Origin: Bog-473 sp963788125
GTDB taxonomy: Bacteria > Actinomycetota > Acidimicrobiia > Acidimicrobiales > RAAP-2
NCBI GenBank assembly: GCA_963788125.1
Contig: CAWBFN010000002.1
Span: 310,001-374,000, forward strand
Length of the DNA stretch: 64,000 nucleotides
Direction of reading: 5' to 3'
The position numbers and the translations under genes are program-made. This document shows, in pieces, positions 18,625-29,943 of the stretch (positions are counted from its first letter, which is position 1; every line of letters starts with the position of its first letter). The notes beneath the pieces were generated by a model. That model was given only the letters and a program-made list of their open reading frames with translations, did not search any database and was not told the origin of the DNA.

Positions 18625-19485
18625 TCAAGCTCCGAACAGCGCTCCGGCAAGTTCGCGGTACTCGTTCAGCGGGAAGCCGTCGCGTCCCGAGGTGGAGATC
18701 ACCTGCAGGCACACGTGGTCGGCCCCCGCGTCATGGTGTTCGCGGATGCGCGCGGCGATGGTCGCCGAACTGCCCCAGGGGATGACGGCATCGATGAGGC
18801 GGTCGCTGCCGCCGGCGTCGATATCCCCGTCGCCGAAGCCGAACGTGCGCAGATTCCCCGTGTAGTTGGGGAGCCCGAGGTACACGCTGGCGTACTCCCG
18901 GGCCAACGCCCGTGCCGCCGCCGGGTCGGTCTCGAGCACGACCGCCACCTCGGGCGCCAGAAGTGGTGCCGGGCCCAGGATGGAGCGGGCCCGGGCCGTG
19001 TGCTCCACCGGCACGAAGTAGGGATGGGCGCCGGCGGCGCGCTCCGCCGCCAACTCGAGCATGCGCTGACGCAGCGCGGCCAGGGCGCGCCGCTCCACCG
19101 GGACCGGGGTCTCGAGTGCATCGAGCGCGTCGAGGTAGGCGACCATGTGCGAGTAGGGGCGGTCGTAGTCACTGACCAGGGGGGCGTGACTGGCCCCGAT
19201 GCCCAGCAGGAAGCGCCCCGGGAACCGGGACTCCAGATCGGCCACCGCCGGTCCGACGTCTGCGGGTGCTCCGGCCCATATGCTCACGATCCCGCTCGCC
19301 ACCGCGACCCGTGTCGTCGAGGCCAGGAGCTGCCCGAAGATGGGGGACAGCCCGGGGTCGAAGCCACCGGACACCCACAGCGCCCCGTACCCGAGGGACT
19401 CGATTTCGGCGGCTGCATCGACCGTGGGGTCGTCCGCCACCTGCCACGACCCGCTCCACCACACCCCGATCCGGCCCACGTCCAT
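18625..19485 (-). CDS. LLM-class F420-dependent oxidoreductase
   Basis: Luciferase-like monooxygenase-fold protein, 286 aa, of the F420-dependent group common in Actinobacteria. Diagnostic segments: N-terminal strand RIGVWWSGSW, AAEIESLGYGALWVSGG, TTRVAVASGIVSIWAG, and FLLGIGASHAP. The family transfers hydride between F420H2 or FMNH2 and diverse substrates. It lies 75 bp from the glucose-6-phosphate dehydrogenase gene on the same strand. In mycobacteria an F420-dependent glucose-6-phosphate enzyme exists, but this sequence is not clearly that subtype. Confidence 0.87.
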   Translation of the reverse strand: MDVGRIGVWWSGSWQVADDPTVDAAAEIESLGYGALWVSGGFDPGLSPIFGQLLASTTRVAVASGIVSIWAGAPADVGPAVADLESRFPGRFLLGIGASHAPLVSDYDRPYSHMVAYLDALDALETPVPVERRALAALRQRMLELAAERAAGAHPYFVPVEHTARARSILGPAPLLAPEVAVVLETDPAAARALAREYASVYLGLPNYTGNLRTFGFGDGDIDAGGSDRLIDAVIPWGSSATIAARIREHHDAGADHVCLQVISTSGRDGFPLNEYRELAGALFGA

Positions 19486-19560
19486 GGGGCTACGGTAGCC
19501 CTCGTCGGAGCTGTCGGTGCCGCCCGGTCGTCCACGCGCCGAGAATGGCGCCGGTATGTC

Positions 19561-20970
19561 TCACTGACCCAGGTACCAGACGTTGGGTGCGGCCAGCTCC
19601 GCGGCCGCGGGAGGGCCCCACGAACCTTTGGCGTAGAGGATCGGCTGGGGCTTGTCCCGCAGAATGCCGTCGGCCACCTTCCACACGTACTCCAGCCCGT
19701 CGGGCCTGGTGAACAGTGACCGGTCACCCATCAGGACATCGTGCAGAAGGCGCGCGTAGGCCGGCAGTGACGGGGTGTGAAAGCCCGTACCCAGCGGCAG
19801 GGGGATCGTCTTCTCACCGAGGGTCATCTCCACGCCGGGCTCCTTGACGATGAGGGTCAGATCAATCTCCCCGTCACCGGAGAGCTCGAAGCCGAGCACG
19901 TTGCCTCCGGTCGGCTGCCCGGGGAGGATCGCAACGGCATCTTTGAACAGCACACTGACCCGCTGATGGCTGGCGGCGAGGCACTTGCCGGTGCGCAGCA
20001 AGAAGGGCACTCCCGCCCAGCGATCGTTGTCCACCCACATCCGGGCGGCGACGTAGGTCTCGGTGCGCGAGTCGTCCGGAACCCCCTCAATGTCCGTGTA
20101 CCCCTCGTACTGCCCCACCACGACGTCGGAAGGGGTCAAGGGTCTGAAACAGCCGATGACACTCTCTCGTGCCTCGGCCAGGCACTCGGGTTCGAGGCAG
20201 TGTGGCGGCTCCATCGCCACCTCGCCGGCGAGTTGGAACAGGTGGGTCACCAGCATGTCCAGAATGGCTCCGGTGGCCTCGTAGAAGGAGGCCCTCATGG
20301 CCACATCGAGGGTTTCGGGCACATCGATCTGCACGCTCTCTATGTGGGAGTTGTCCCAGGCACCGGCGAACAGGCGGTTGGCGAATCGCAGGACATGGAT
20401 GTTCTGCGTTGCTTCCTTCCCGAGGAAGTGGTCGATCCGATAGACCTGTGACTCTTGGAAGGTCTCGTGCACGATGCGATCGAGCTCCGTGAACGTATCC
20501 ATGGACGTGCCGAAGGGCTTCTCGTAGACCACCCGCGACCCTTCGGCCAGATCATGGGTACCGATCGCTTCGGTCAACGGACCGAAGGCCGCGGGAGGTA
20601 CGGCCATGTAGTGGACCAGCTGCGGCTGACCGCCCAATTCCTGCTTCGCTTCCTTCACGACGTCGAGAAGGCTCCCGGGGTCGGCGCTCTGGAACCCACC
20701 CCCGGCAAATCGCAGCCGGGAGCGCACCTCGTCCCACGGCCCTTCCGAGGGCTTGGGCCCGAACTCTTCCAAGCTCTTGCGCACCTCTTCTTGAAAGTCC
20801 TCATGGGAGAGGTCACCCCGTCCGTTCCCCACCAGACGCCACTCTTCGGGCAGGAGCCCGGCGATGGCCAGACGGTAGAAGGCCGGGAGGACGAGGCGGT
20901 GAGCCAGGTCCCCGGTGCCTCCGAACAGGATGAAGACGGTGGGCTTGGGGACAAGCCGGGAGTCGGTCAT
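19561..20970 (-). CDS. zwf: Glucose-6-phosphate 1-dehydrogenase
   Basis: First enzyme of the oxidative pentose phosphate pathway: glucose 6-phosphate + NADP+ to 6-phosphogluconolactone. Length 469 aa is normal for Zwf. The Rossmann motif FGGTGDLA is at residues 16-23 and the active-site segment RIDHFLGKE near 177, with KPFGTS just before it. ATG at 20970 has a good AAGGAG site. No gnd, pgl or opcA gene is adjacent, so the pathway genes are dispersed. It provides NADPH that the neighbouring oxidoreductases could use. Confidence 0.95.
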   Translation of the reverse strand: MTDSRLVPKPTVFILFGGTGDLAHRLVLPAFYRLAIAGLLPEEWRLVGNGRGDLSHEDFQEEVRKSLEEFGPKPSEGPWDEVRSRLRFAGGGFQSADPGSLLDVVKEAKQELGGQPQLVHYMAVPPAAFGPLTEAIGTHDLAEGSRVVYEKPFGTSMDTFTELDRIVHETFQESQVYRIDHFLGKEATQNIHVLRFANRLFAGAWDNSHIESVQIDVPETLDVAMRASFYEATGAILDMLVTHLFQLAGEVAMEPPHCLEPECLAEARESVIGCFRPLTPSDVVVGQYEGYTDIEGVPDDSRTETYVAARMWVDNDRWAGVPFLLRTGKCLAASHQRVSVLFKDAVAILPGQPTGGNVLGFELSGDGEIDLTLIVKEPGVEMTLGEKTIPLPLGTGFHTPSLPAYARLLHDVLMGDRSLFTRPDGLEYVWKVADGILRDKPQPILYAKGSWGPPAAAELAAPNVWYLGQ

Positions 20971-21076
20971 CGGGAGCTCCTTGGGTGCGTGAGTCGAGGC
21001 GCGGTCGGTTCTCTCTGAACGACGATATAAGCCGGGCGCCGCTTTTTTGACGGGACCGGTGGGTGGAGTTCTCGCC

Positions 21077-22290
21077 TCATGGGGACGACGACGGGCCGGA
21101 GAAGGCACGGGCCTCGCCTTCGGCGGCCAACCGGGCGTAGGCGGCGTCCAGGAGGTCGGCGACCTCTCGACCACGCACCAGGAGCACTCCCCGGGGGAGC
21201 AGACCCAACACCGCCCCGGGCACATCGGTTGTCCGAGGCAGGCAGTGGATGTCGGCCAAGTCAGGTCCGCCGTGCCAGAAGGCCGACGTGTCGGCCGACA
21301 GGGGTCGAACAGGCGACACCAGCTCGGAGGAGGGCGAGCCCTCGCTCGCGCTGCCGCCACCTCGTCGGGCGCGGCGGGCGCGCAGCTCGGCCAGCAGGGC
21401 CTCGCGTTCGCGCCCCCGGAACGCCAGCAGCAAGAAGGGGTCCTCGTCGAATGCCTCGGCCACCAGGTAGCAGACCGCAGCCGCGTGCTTGCAGGGAGTG
21501 CCCCAGTCCGGACAGGTACAGCTGGTGATCAGGTGCGAGCCGCGCTCGGGGAACAGCGCCACCCCGGCTCCTGCGAACACGTCCTCAATTTCGTGCGGCA
21601 GCTCTCCGGCCAACAGGCGGGCGGCGTACCCGGCCTGGCCGGCCAGCGACTCCACGATGGCGTCCCATCGTCCATCGCTCAACGCCGGCATGGAGATCTG
21701 GACCCCGTACGGTGTGCGCCGCGTGCCCTGCACCTGAGCGACGACCAGGCCGGCCCCGATGCCCAGGTCGATCACCTGTCCCTGGCGGGCGTACGTGCGA
21801 CCACGGGTCAGTCGGCCGCTGGTCAGGATCGACTCCACCGCAGAGAGGAATCGCCGGGACCACCAGCTCTCGCCGATGGCCCCGCGGCGGCTGCGCAGTT
21901 CGAGTCCTTCGTCGACGGGGATCCGTTTGGCCGGCGTGAACCGGGACCAGTCTCGTCGGGCTCGCCACTCGCCCGACTCGTCCTCCTCCCACACCTCCTC
22001 CTGCCCGTCGTCGACATCGTCCGGCTCTTCGTCCCCAGCGAGAAACTCGTCGCTGCCCTCGATGCCGTCTCGAGCAGCTTCGGCGTCGTCCTCGGGAATG
22101 TCGAGGGCCTCCAGCAGGCGGTCCCGGAGCCGGGACAGCTCCGCCGCGCCCTGGGCGGACGGCTGCGCCTTGTGGCGTCGCCGAAGCGCCTGGACCTGAT
22201 CGACGAGCGCCTGCAGATCGCCAACCGCGGCCGGCGAGGTGTGGTTGCGAGTGGCCTTGCCGAGAGCCCCGGGCTTCTTGCGGGGCGGGC

Positions 22291-22294
<4 letters not shown>
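21077..22294 (-). CDS. SWIM zinc-finger protein
   Basis: A 405-aa protein with a SWIM zinc finger (CTCPDWGTPCKHAAAVCY, ligands C-x-C and C-x-H) near residues 255-270. An acidic low-complexity stretch lies around residues 75-105. SWIM proteins of this type are encoded beside SNF2-family helicases in bacteria and are presumed DNA- or protein-binding partners. The start overlaps the stop of the upstream SNF2 gene by 4 nt, so the two are translationally coupled. Function of such pairs is not well established. Confidence 0.87.
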
Positions 22295-25572
<3,278 letters not shown>

Positions 25573-25624
25573 TACGTCGACTGTACCGGGTGGTCGCTCG
25601 CCTTCTTCGTGCGATGCTGGCCCC

Positions 25625-25999
25625 ATGGACGAGCAACGGGATCCGATCGAACGCATCAGTGCGGTCACCCTGCATACCGTCGACATGGCCCAGGCCGTGG
25701 CCTTCTACCAGCTGCTCGGCTTCCATCTCCTCTACGGAGGAGAGGAGGCGCCGTTCACCAGCTTCCGGGTCGGTGCCGGCTACCTCAACCTTCAGCTCGA
25801 CAACCTCGGCTCTCGCCCAGGTGTCTGGGGTCGCGTCGTGCTGTGGGTCGACGACGTGGACGCCATGTACCGGCGCGCCCTCACGGCCGGATTCGCTCCC
25901 GAAACCTCACCGCAGGACGCGCCGTGGGGCGAGCGCTACTTCCACATCCACGACCCCGACGGCCATGAGCTGAGCTTCGCGCGCCCCCTGGCCCAGTAG
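25625..25999 (+). CDS. Glyoxalase/VOC superfamily protein
   Basis: A 124-aa vicinal-oxygen-chelate protein, one module of two beta-alpha-beta-beta-beta units (HTVDMAQAVAFYQLLGFHLL, then YFHIHDPDGHELSFARP). His near the start and Glu in GHELSF are typical metal ligands. The enzyme could be a lyase, dioxygenase or resistance protein; the substrate is unknown. The stop codon lies inside a 15-bp direct duplication that continues into the spacer. Confidence 0.85.
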   Translation: MDEQRDPIERISAVTLHTVDMAQAVAFYQLLGFHLLYGGEEAPFTSFRVGAGYLNLQLDNLGSRPGVWGRVVLWVDDVDAMYRRALTAGFAPETSPQDAPWGERYFHIHDPDGHELSFARPLAQ

Positions 26000-26016
26000 A
26001 TCCTGGCCCAGTAGAC
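25987..26016. repeat. 15-bp tandem duplication across a stop codon
   Basis: Two adjacent copies (one mismatch at the last base) of CCTGGCCCAGTAGAT. The first copy contains the TAG stop of the glyoxalase-fold gene and the second lies in the spacer. Confidence 0.75.
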
Positions 26017-26087
26017 GTCGGCCCGGTAACGACCCTTCGTCGCTGATCCGCATACGAGGCCTCGGGCGAACCGACGTTGACGTGCCG

Positions 26088-26603
26088 TCACAGTGACCGA
26101 CCCATGAGAATCGCGTCCCATATCTCACCACTTCTTCGACGGTAGTGGCGTACCTTGCGTCCCTCCTCGGTGAACCCGGCCCTTTTGTAGAGGGCAAGTG
26201 CAGCCTCGTTGTGCGGCCACACCTCGAGCGCCGCCTTGTGGGCCCCAGCGCGCGCCGCCCAGTCCAGACCGGCCTCGAGCAGTGCGGTCCCCAGTCCCCT
26301 ACCCCGCCACTCCTCCGCCAGCAGCATTCCGATGTCGGCAACGCCGTAGCTCGCCACGCCCACCGTGATGTGACCCACGACGTCCGGCCCGCGGTCGGGA
26401 CCGCCGGCGTCGGCCACGATCAGCGTGCCGTTCTCGCCCGACACGAGGGCGGCCAGCCCTGCTCGTCTCACGACCCGGTCGAAGGGAACCTCGGTCCCGA
26501 GCCAACGACCATCCGCGGCCACGGCCCAGAGAAGTTCGATCACCCTGTCCAGATCGTCAAGGCTGGCCGGACGGATGGTGGGCAGAGGCGTCGACAGGGC
26601 CAT
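26088..26603 (-). CDS. GNAT family N-acetyltransferase
   Basis: A 171-aa GCN5-related acetyltransferase. The acetyl-CoA-binding motif A is visible as GMLLAEEWRGRGLGTALLE, with the following ALEVWPHNEAALALYKRAGF segment typical of motif B. It transfers an acetyl group from acetyl-CoA to an amine of unknown identity. Monocistronic, convergent with the glyoxalase-fold gene. Confidence 0.88.
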   Translation of the reverse strand: MALSTPLPTIRPASLDDLDRVIELLWAVAADGRWLGTEVPFDRVVRRAGLAALVSGENGTLIVADAGGPDRGPDVVGHITVGVASYGVADIGMLLAEEWRGRGLGTALLEAGLDWAARAGAHKAALEVWPHNEAALALYKRAGFTEEGRKVRHYRRRSGEIWDAILMGRSL

Positions 26604-26735
26604 CGGCTCCTAGTCTGCTGCAACGGCCGAGGCGAAAGATCCCTGCACCGGCCCCGGGAGAGGATGACGCCCTCGCACTAGAGTGACGCATTCGCCCGAG
26701 GAGGCCTGCGAACTCGCCGGGTGGGGGAGGAAGCA

Positions 26736-27041
26736 ATGGCCAAGGGTCAGAAGGTCACCGGCGACGTCGGAACCAAGCTCATCCTCGAAAACGATCGGGT
26801 CAAGATCTGGGAGATGGACCTGCAGCCCGGCGACGAGTCCGCCGAACATCGGCACGATCTGGACTACGTCCTCGTCATCCTCGAAGGGGACCAGATCGAC
26901 GGGGTCTGCACCGATGGCCGTGCGGACATACATGCCGCCGTCCAGCCCGGCGTGACGGCGTACGTCGCCAAGGGCGGGACCGAGATCGCCCGTAACGTCG
27001 GTCGCACGCGCTACCACGAGATCATCATCGAATTGAAGTAA
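26736..27041 (+). CDS. Small cupin-domain protein
   Basis: A 101-aa single-domain cupin: DLQPGDESAEHRHDLDYVLVILEG matches the first cupin motif (GxxxxxHxH with later E), followed by GVTAYVAKGGTEIARNVG. The ATG at 26736 is preceded by GGGGGAGGAAG; an upstream GTG five codons earlier would bury that site in the coding region. Function unknown; such small cupins bind metal and act on, or sense, small molecules. Confidence 0.82.
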   Translation: MAKGQKVTGDVGTKLILENDRVKIWEMDLQPGDESAEHRHDLDYVLVILEGDQIDGVCTDGRADIHAAVQPGVTAYVAKGGTEIARNVGRTRYHEIIIELK

Positions 27042-27069
27042 CGAACGCCTTCGGCGACACGATAGTTAG

Positions 27070-27098
27070 TTGACACTTACGTAAGCAGAGACTAATAT
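27070..27098 (+). promoter_or_regulatory. Consensus promoter with ArsR operator in the spacer
   Basis: -35 TTGACA (27070-27075) and -10 TAATAT (27093-27098) are separated by exactly 17 bp. The spacer begins with the perfect palindrome CTTACGTAAG (27076-27085). A start site about 7 nt after the -10 would fall at or next to the ATG at 27106, implying a leaderless or nearly leaderless mRNA. The palindrome is the likely autoregulatory ArsR site. The element is AT-rich against a very GC-rich background. Confidence 0.75.
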
Positions 27099-27105
27099 AC
27101 CAACC

Positions 27106-27429
27106 ATGGACGCCGCCTTCCGGGCCCTGGTCGAGCCCCGCCGCCGAGAGATCCTCAAGCTGGTGTGGACCGAGGAGCTCCCGGCGGCCCAGATTGCCGC
27201 CCAGTTCGGCGACGTCACCCGGTCGGCCGTCTCCCAGCACCTCGGTGTGCTCCGGGAAGCGGAGCTGGTCATCGAACGGCGGGACGGAACCCGTCGCCTC
27301 TACCGGGCCAATCACGCCCAGATGGACCGCCTCCGCCAGTTCCTCGACGAGTACTGGACCACCGGTCTGCAGCGTCTGCAACACCTGGCCGAATCGGCCG
27401 AACGAGAGAAAGGAACCACCGATGGCTGA
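27106..27429 (+). CDS. ArsR-family transcriptional regulator
   Basis: A 107-aa winged-helix repressor. The HTH is clear (AAQIAAQFGDVTRSAVSQHLGVLREAELV), with wing RRDGTRRLYRAN. It lacks a CxC metal-binding motif, so it belongs to the non-metal ArsR group typically encoded before SRPBCC/AHSA1 proteins. No Shine-Dalgarno is present; the promoter suggests leaderless translation. It overlaps the SRPBCC gene by 8 nt. It probably represses its own operon by binding the palindrome in the promoter. Confidence 0.92.
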   Translation: MDAAFRALVEPRRREILKLVWTEELPAAQIAAQFGDVTRSAVSQHLGVLREAELVIERRDGTRRLYRANHAQMDRLRQFLDEYWTTGLQRLQHLAESAEREKGTTDG

Positions 27430-27871
27430 ACTCACTCGGGAGGTCGTGATGGACGCCAGTCCAAGCACGATCTTCCCCTTCCTCATCGACCCGGCGCAGC
27501 ACGTCCAGTGGATGGGCACCGAGGCCGAGCTCGACCCCAAGGCCGGCGGCACCTACCGGGTGCTGGTGCAAGGGAAGCACCCCGGGGTGGGCGAGTTCGT
27601 AGAAGTCGTGCCCGACCGCAAGGTGGTGTTCACCTTCGGATGGGACGAGCCCGACCATCCCATACCGGCCGGCTCGACCGAGGTGGAGATCACCCTGATC
27701 CCCGACGGCACCAAGACCCGTGTGCGTCTGGTGCACCGGGGCCTGCCCGATGACGCCGTCTCCGATCACACCCAAGGATGGGACCACTACCTCGACCGCC
27801 TCGCCGTCGCCAGCGCCGGAGGCAGTCCCGGACCGGACTCCGCACCCGAGGATGGGCCCGGCGCAGGATGA
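27422..27871 (+). CDS. SRPBCC (AHSA1-like) protein
   Basis: A 149-aa START-like ligand-binding protein of the AHSA1 type (REVVMDASPSTIFPFLIDPAQHVQWMG; the GGTYRV and VPDRKVVFTFGWDEP strands are typical). Encoded immediately after an ArsR regulator with overlapping frames, the classic ArsR-SRPBCC arrangement. It likely binds a hydrophobic small molecule whose presence relieves repression, but this is inference. The C-terminus has a Gly/Pro/Ala-rich tail. Confidence 0.88.
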   Translation: MAELTREVVMDASPSTIFPFLIDPAQHVQWMGTEAELDPKAGGTYRVLVQGKHPGVGEFVEVVPDRKVVFTFGWDEPDHPIPAGSTEVEITLIPDGTKTRVRLVHRGLPDDAVSDHTQGWDHYLDRLAVASAGGSPGPDSAPEDGPGAG

Positions 27872-27914
27872 GCCCAGAAGTGCACCCTCGGGAACTGAGA
27901 GGAAAGGCGGCCAT

Positions 27915-28589
27915 GTGGCAGTGAGGACACCCCCGATCGTGTCGCCCCAGGAGTGGGAGGCGGCGCGCCAGCAACTGTTGGAGAAGGAGAAGAACCTGAC
28001 CCACGCCCGTGACGCCCTGGCCGCCGAACGGCGGCGGATGCCGTGGCTGGCCGTGGAGACGGGATACCAGTTCGATGGGCCCAAGGGCAGAGCCAGCCTG
28101 CTCGACCTGTTCGAGGGACGCCGGCAGCTGATCGTCTACCGCGCCTTCTTCGAACCCGGCGTGTCGGGCTGGCCGGGCCATGCCTGCCCCGGCTGCTCCC
28201 TGGTGGCCGACCAGGTCGCCCACGTCGCCCATCTGAACGCCCGCGATACCACGCTGGCCTTCGCCTCGAGAGCGCCACAGCCCGACATTCAGCGCGTGAA
28301 GGCGCAGATGGACTGGACCATGCCCTGGTACACCATGACCGACGGCTTCGATGCAGACTTCGGCGTCGATGAATGGCACGGCACGAACGCGTTCATCCGC
28401 GAGGGCGACCGCGTGTTCCGCACCTACTTCATCAACAACCGCGGCGATGAGGCGATGGGGAGCACCTGGAGTTACCTCGACCTGACTGCGCTCGGACGCC
28501 AGGAGGACTGGGAGGACTCGCCCGAGGGTTACCCGCAGAGCCCACCGTATGCGTGGTGGAACTGGCACGACGAATACCCCGGCCCCTAG
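27915..28589 (+). CDS. DUF899 thioredoxin-like protein
   Basis: A 224-aa DUF899 protein with a thioredoxin-like fold. Recognisable segments: PPIVSPQEWEAARQQLLEKE, MPWLAVETGYQFDGPKG, and GHACPGCSLVADQV, which holds a CPGC pair at the thioredoxin-type position, then WTMPWYTMTDGFDADFGVDE. GTG at 27915 was preferred because of GGAAAGG about 8 nt upstream; GTG at 27921 is possible. Third gene of the ArsR operon. Its physiological role is unknown; a redox role with the CxxC is plausible. Confidence 0.87.
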   Translation: MAVRTPPIVSPQEWEAARQQLLEKEKNLTHARDALAAERRRMPWLAVETGYQFDGPKGRASLLDLFEGRRQLIVYRAFFEPGVSGWPGHACPGCSLVADQVAHVAHLNARDTTLAFASRAPQPDIQRVKAQMDWTMPWYTMTDGFDADFGVDEWHGTNAFIREGDRVFRTYFINNRGDEAMGSTWSYLDLTALGRQEDWEDSPEGYPQSPPYAWWNWHDEYPGP

Positions 28590-28632
28590 CGAGTCGGGTC
28601 GCCGGATTCGCATCGTGGGCCGGTCCGAGGTT

Positions 28633-28689
28633 CCGGCCAGCTCCATACCAACCGGCCAGCCCCATACCGACCGGCCAGCCCCATTGCGA
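28633..28689. repeat. Three 19-bp tandem repeats upstream of cyclase gene
   Basis: Three adjacent near-identical copies of CCGGCCAGCCCCATACCGA fill 28633-28689, in the 163-bp spacer between the DUF899 gene and the cyclase gene. They contain no start codon or obvious palindrome. Confidence 0.85.
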
Positions 28690-28752
28690 CCGGTCGGTAC
28701 ATTTGCACCTGGTGCGACCACGAGATGCGTGGCGACCGGGAGGGGGTACACG

Positions 28753-29811
28753 GTGACCACGCGGTGGCAGAGCCGACCAACGGGTTCGACCTGGGGCGAC
28801 TGGGGAGAGGACGACGAGCTCGGGCGCATCAACCTGCTCACCCCGGACAAGGTGCTGCAGGGTGTACGCGAGGTCGAGGCCGGTATCAGCTTCTGCCTCA
28901 GCCTGCCCCTCGACTACCCCGGGGGAACCGCCCTCAATCAGCGCCGCCACCCGCCGGTGGTCTCCCCCACCGAGGGCATGAAGGGCGAGCCGGCCATCTT
29001 CTACAACGTCCGCATGAGCGAGATGGAGGACTGGGGAGATCCCAAGTACGTCGACGTGTGGGCCGACGACGTGGTGACCCTCTCGCTGCAGTACTCCACG
29101 CAGTGGGACTCCCTGGCCCACGTCGGTGCCGAATTCGACGCCGACGGTGACGGGGTCGAGGAGGCCGTCTACTACAACGGCTACCGCGCCGGAATCGACC
29201 TGGTCGGGCCCCAAGCCGACGCCCGCGGCGACGGCAGTCCGCACCGGGCCTTCGCGCACCACCTCGGCCTCGAGCACATGGCACTCCACGGTGTCCAGGG
29301 CCGTGGGGTGCTCGTCGACCTGGCCCACCATCTGGGTCACGAGTGGAAGAGGGTGGGGCGCCAGACGCTGGAGGAGATCATGGCCGCCGACGGCGTGGTG
29401 GTGGAGCCCGGTGACATCCTGCTGCTCCACACCGGCTTCGCCACCAAGGTGTTGGAGTGGGAGCGCAACCCGGACCCGGTGAAGATCCACACGTCGTGCT
29501 CCTACCTCGACGCCCGAGACGAGTCGCTGCTCGAGTGGATCGCCGACTCGCAGATATCGGCCCTGGTGGCCGACAACTACGCCGTCGAGGGTCTCCTCGG
29601 CAAGGACCGCGACTCGAGCCGACACTCCTTCCTTCCCATTCACCATCTGTGCCTGTTCAAGTTGGGTGTTCCCCTCGGGGAGATGTGGTACCTGCACGAG
29701 CTGGCCGCCTGGCTCCGCGAGCACGGCCGCAGCCGCTTCCTGCTCACCGCCCCGCCGCTGCGCATGCCCGGGGTGGTGGGCTCGCCGGTGACGCCGATCG
29801 CCACCGTGTGA
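28753..29811 (+). CDS. Cyclase family protein (kynurenine formamidase-like)
   Basis: A 352-aa member of the cyclase/metal-dependent hydrolase family. The family hallmark HxGTHxD is altered: QWDSLAHVGAEFD shows D-S-L-A-H in its place, a variant seen in a long-chain subgroup. Other markers: GRGVLVDLAHHLG, DGVVVEPGDILLLHTG and DNYAVEG. The GTG at 28753 has a GGAGGGGG site. The reaction is probably hydrolysis or lactonisation of an amide or ester; the substrate is unknown. Confidence 0.85.
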   Translation: MTTRWQSRPTGSTWGDWGEDDELGRINLLTPDKVLQGVREVEAGISFCLSLPLDYPGGTALNQRRHPPVVSPTEGMKGEPAIFYNVRMSEMEDWGDPKYVDVWADDVVTLSLQYSTQWDSLAHVGAEFDADGDGVEEAVYYNGYRAGIDLVGPQADARGDGSPHRAFAHHLGLEHMALHGVQGRGVLVDLAHHLGHEWKRVGRQTLEEIMAADGVVVEPGDILLLHTGFATKVLEWERNPDPVKIHTSCSYLDARDESLLEWIADSQISALVADNYAVEGLLGKDRDSSRHSFLPIHHLCLFKLGVPLGEMWYLHELAAWLREHGRSRFLLTAPPLRMPGVVGSPVTPIATV

Positions 29812-29877
29812 GCGCCGGCCACGGGCGCCACCCCTGCGACCCGTGCGCTAGACATGCTGAGGATTGAGGAGGACTGC

Positions 29878-29943
29878 ATGGGGAGGCAACACCCAGATCC
29901 CGCCGGTTCACACCACTCGCTGAGGGACGGTCGGTCCGCGTGA
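29878..29943 (+). CDS. Leader peptide (21 aa) coupled to alcohol dehydrogenase
   Basis: A 21-codon frame starting MGRQHPDPAGSHH with a strong AGGAGG site (29868-29873) 4-5 nt before its ATG. Its TGA overlaps the GTG start of the alcohol dehydrogenase (GTGA). The dehydrogenase itself has only a weak site of its own, so ribosomes probably reach it by translation of this short frame. It has two His-Pro/His-His elements but no repeated codon run typical of attenuators. Confidence 0.5.
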   Translation: MGRQHPDPAGSHHSLRDGRSA

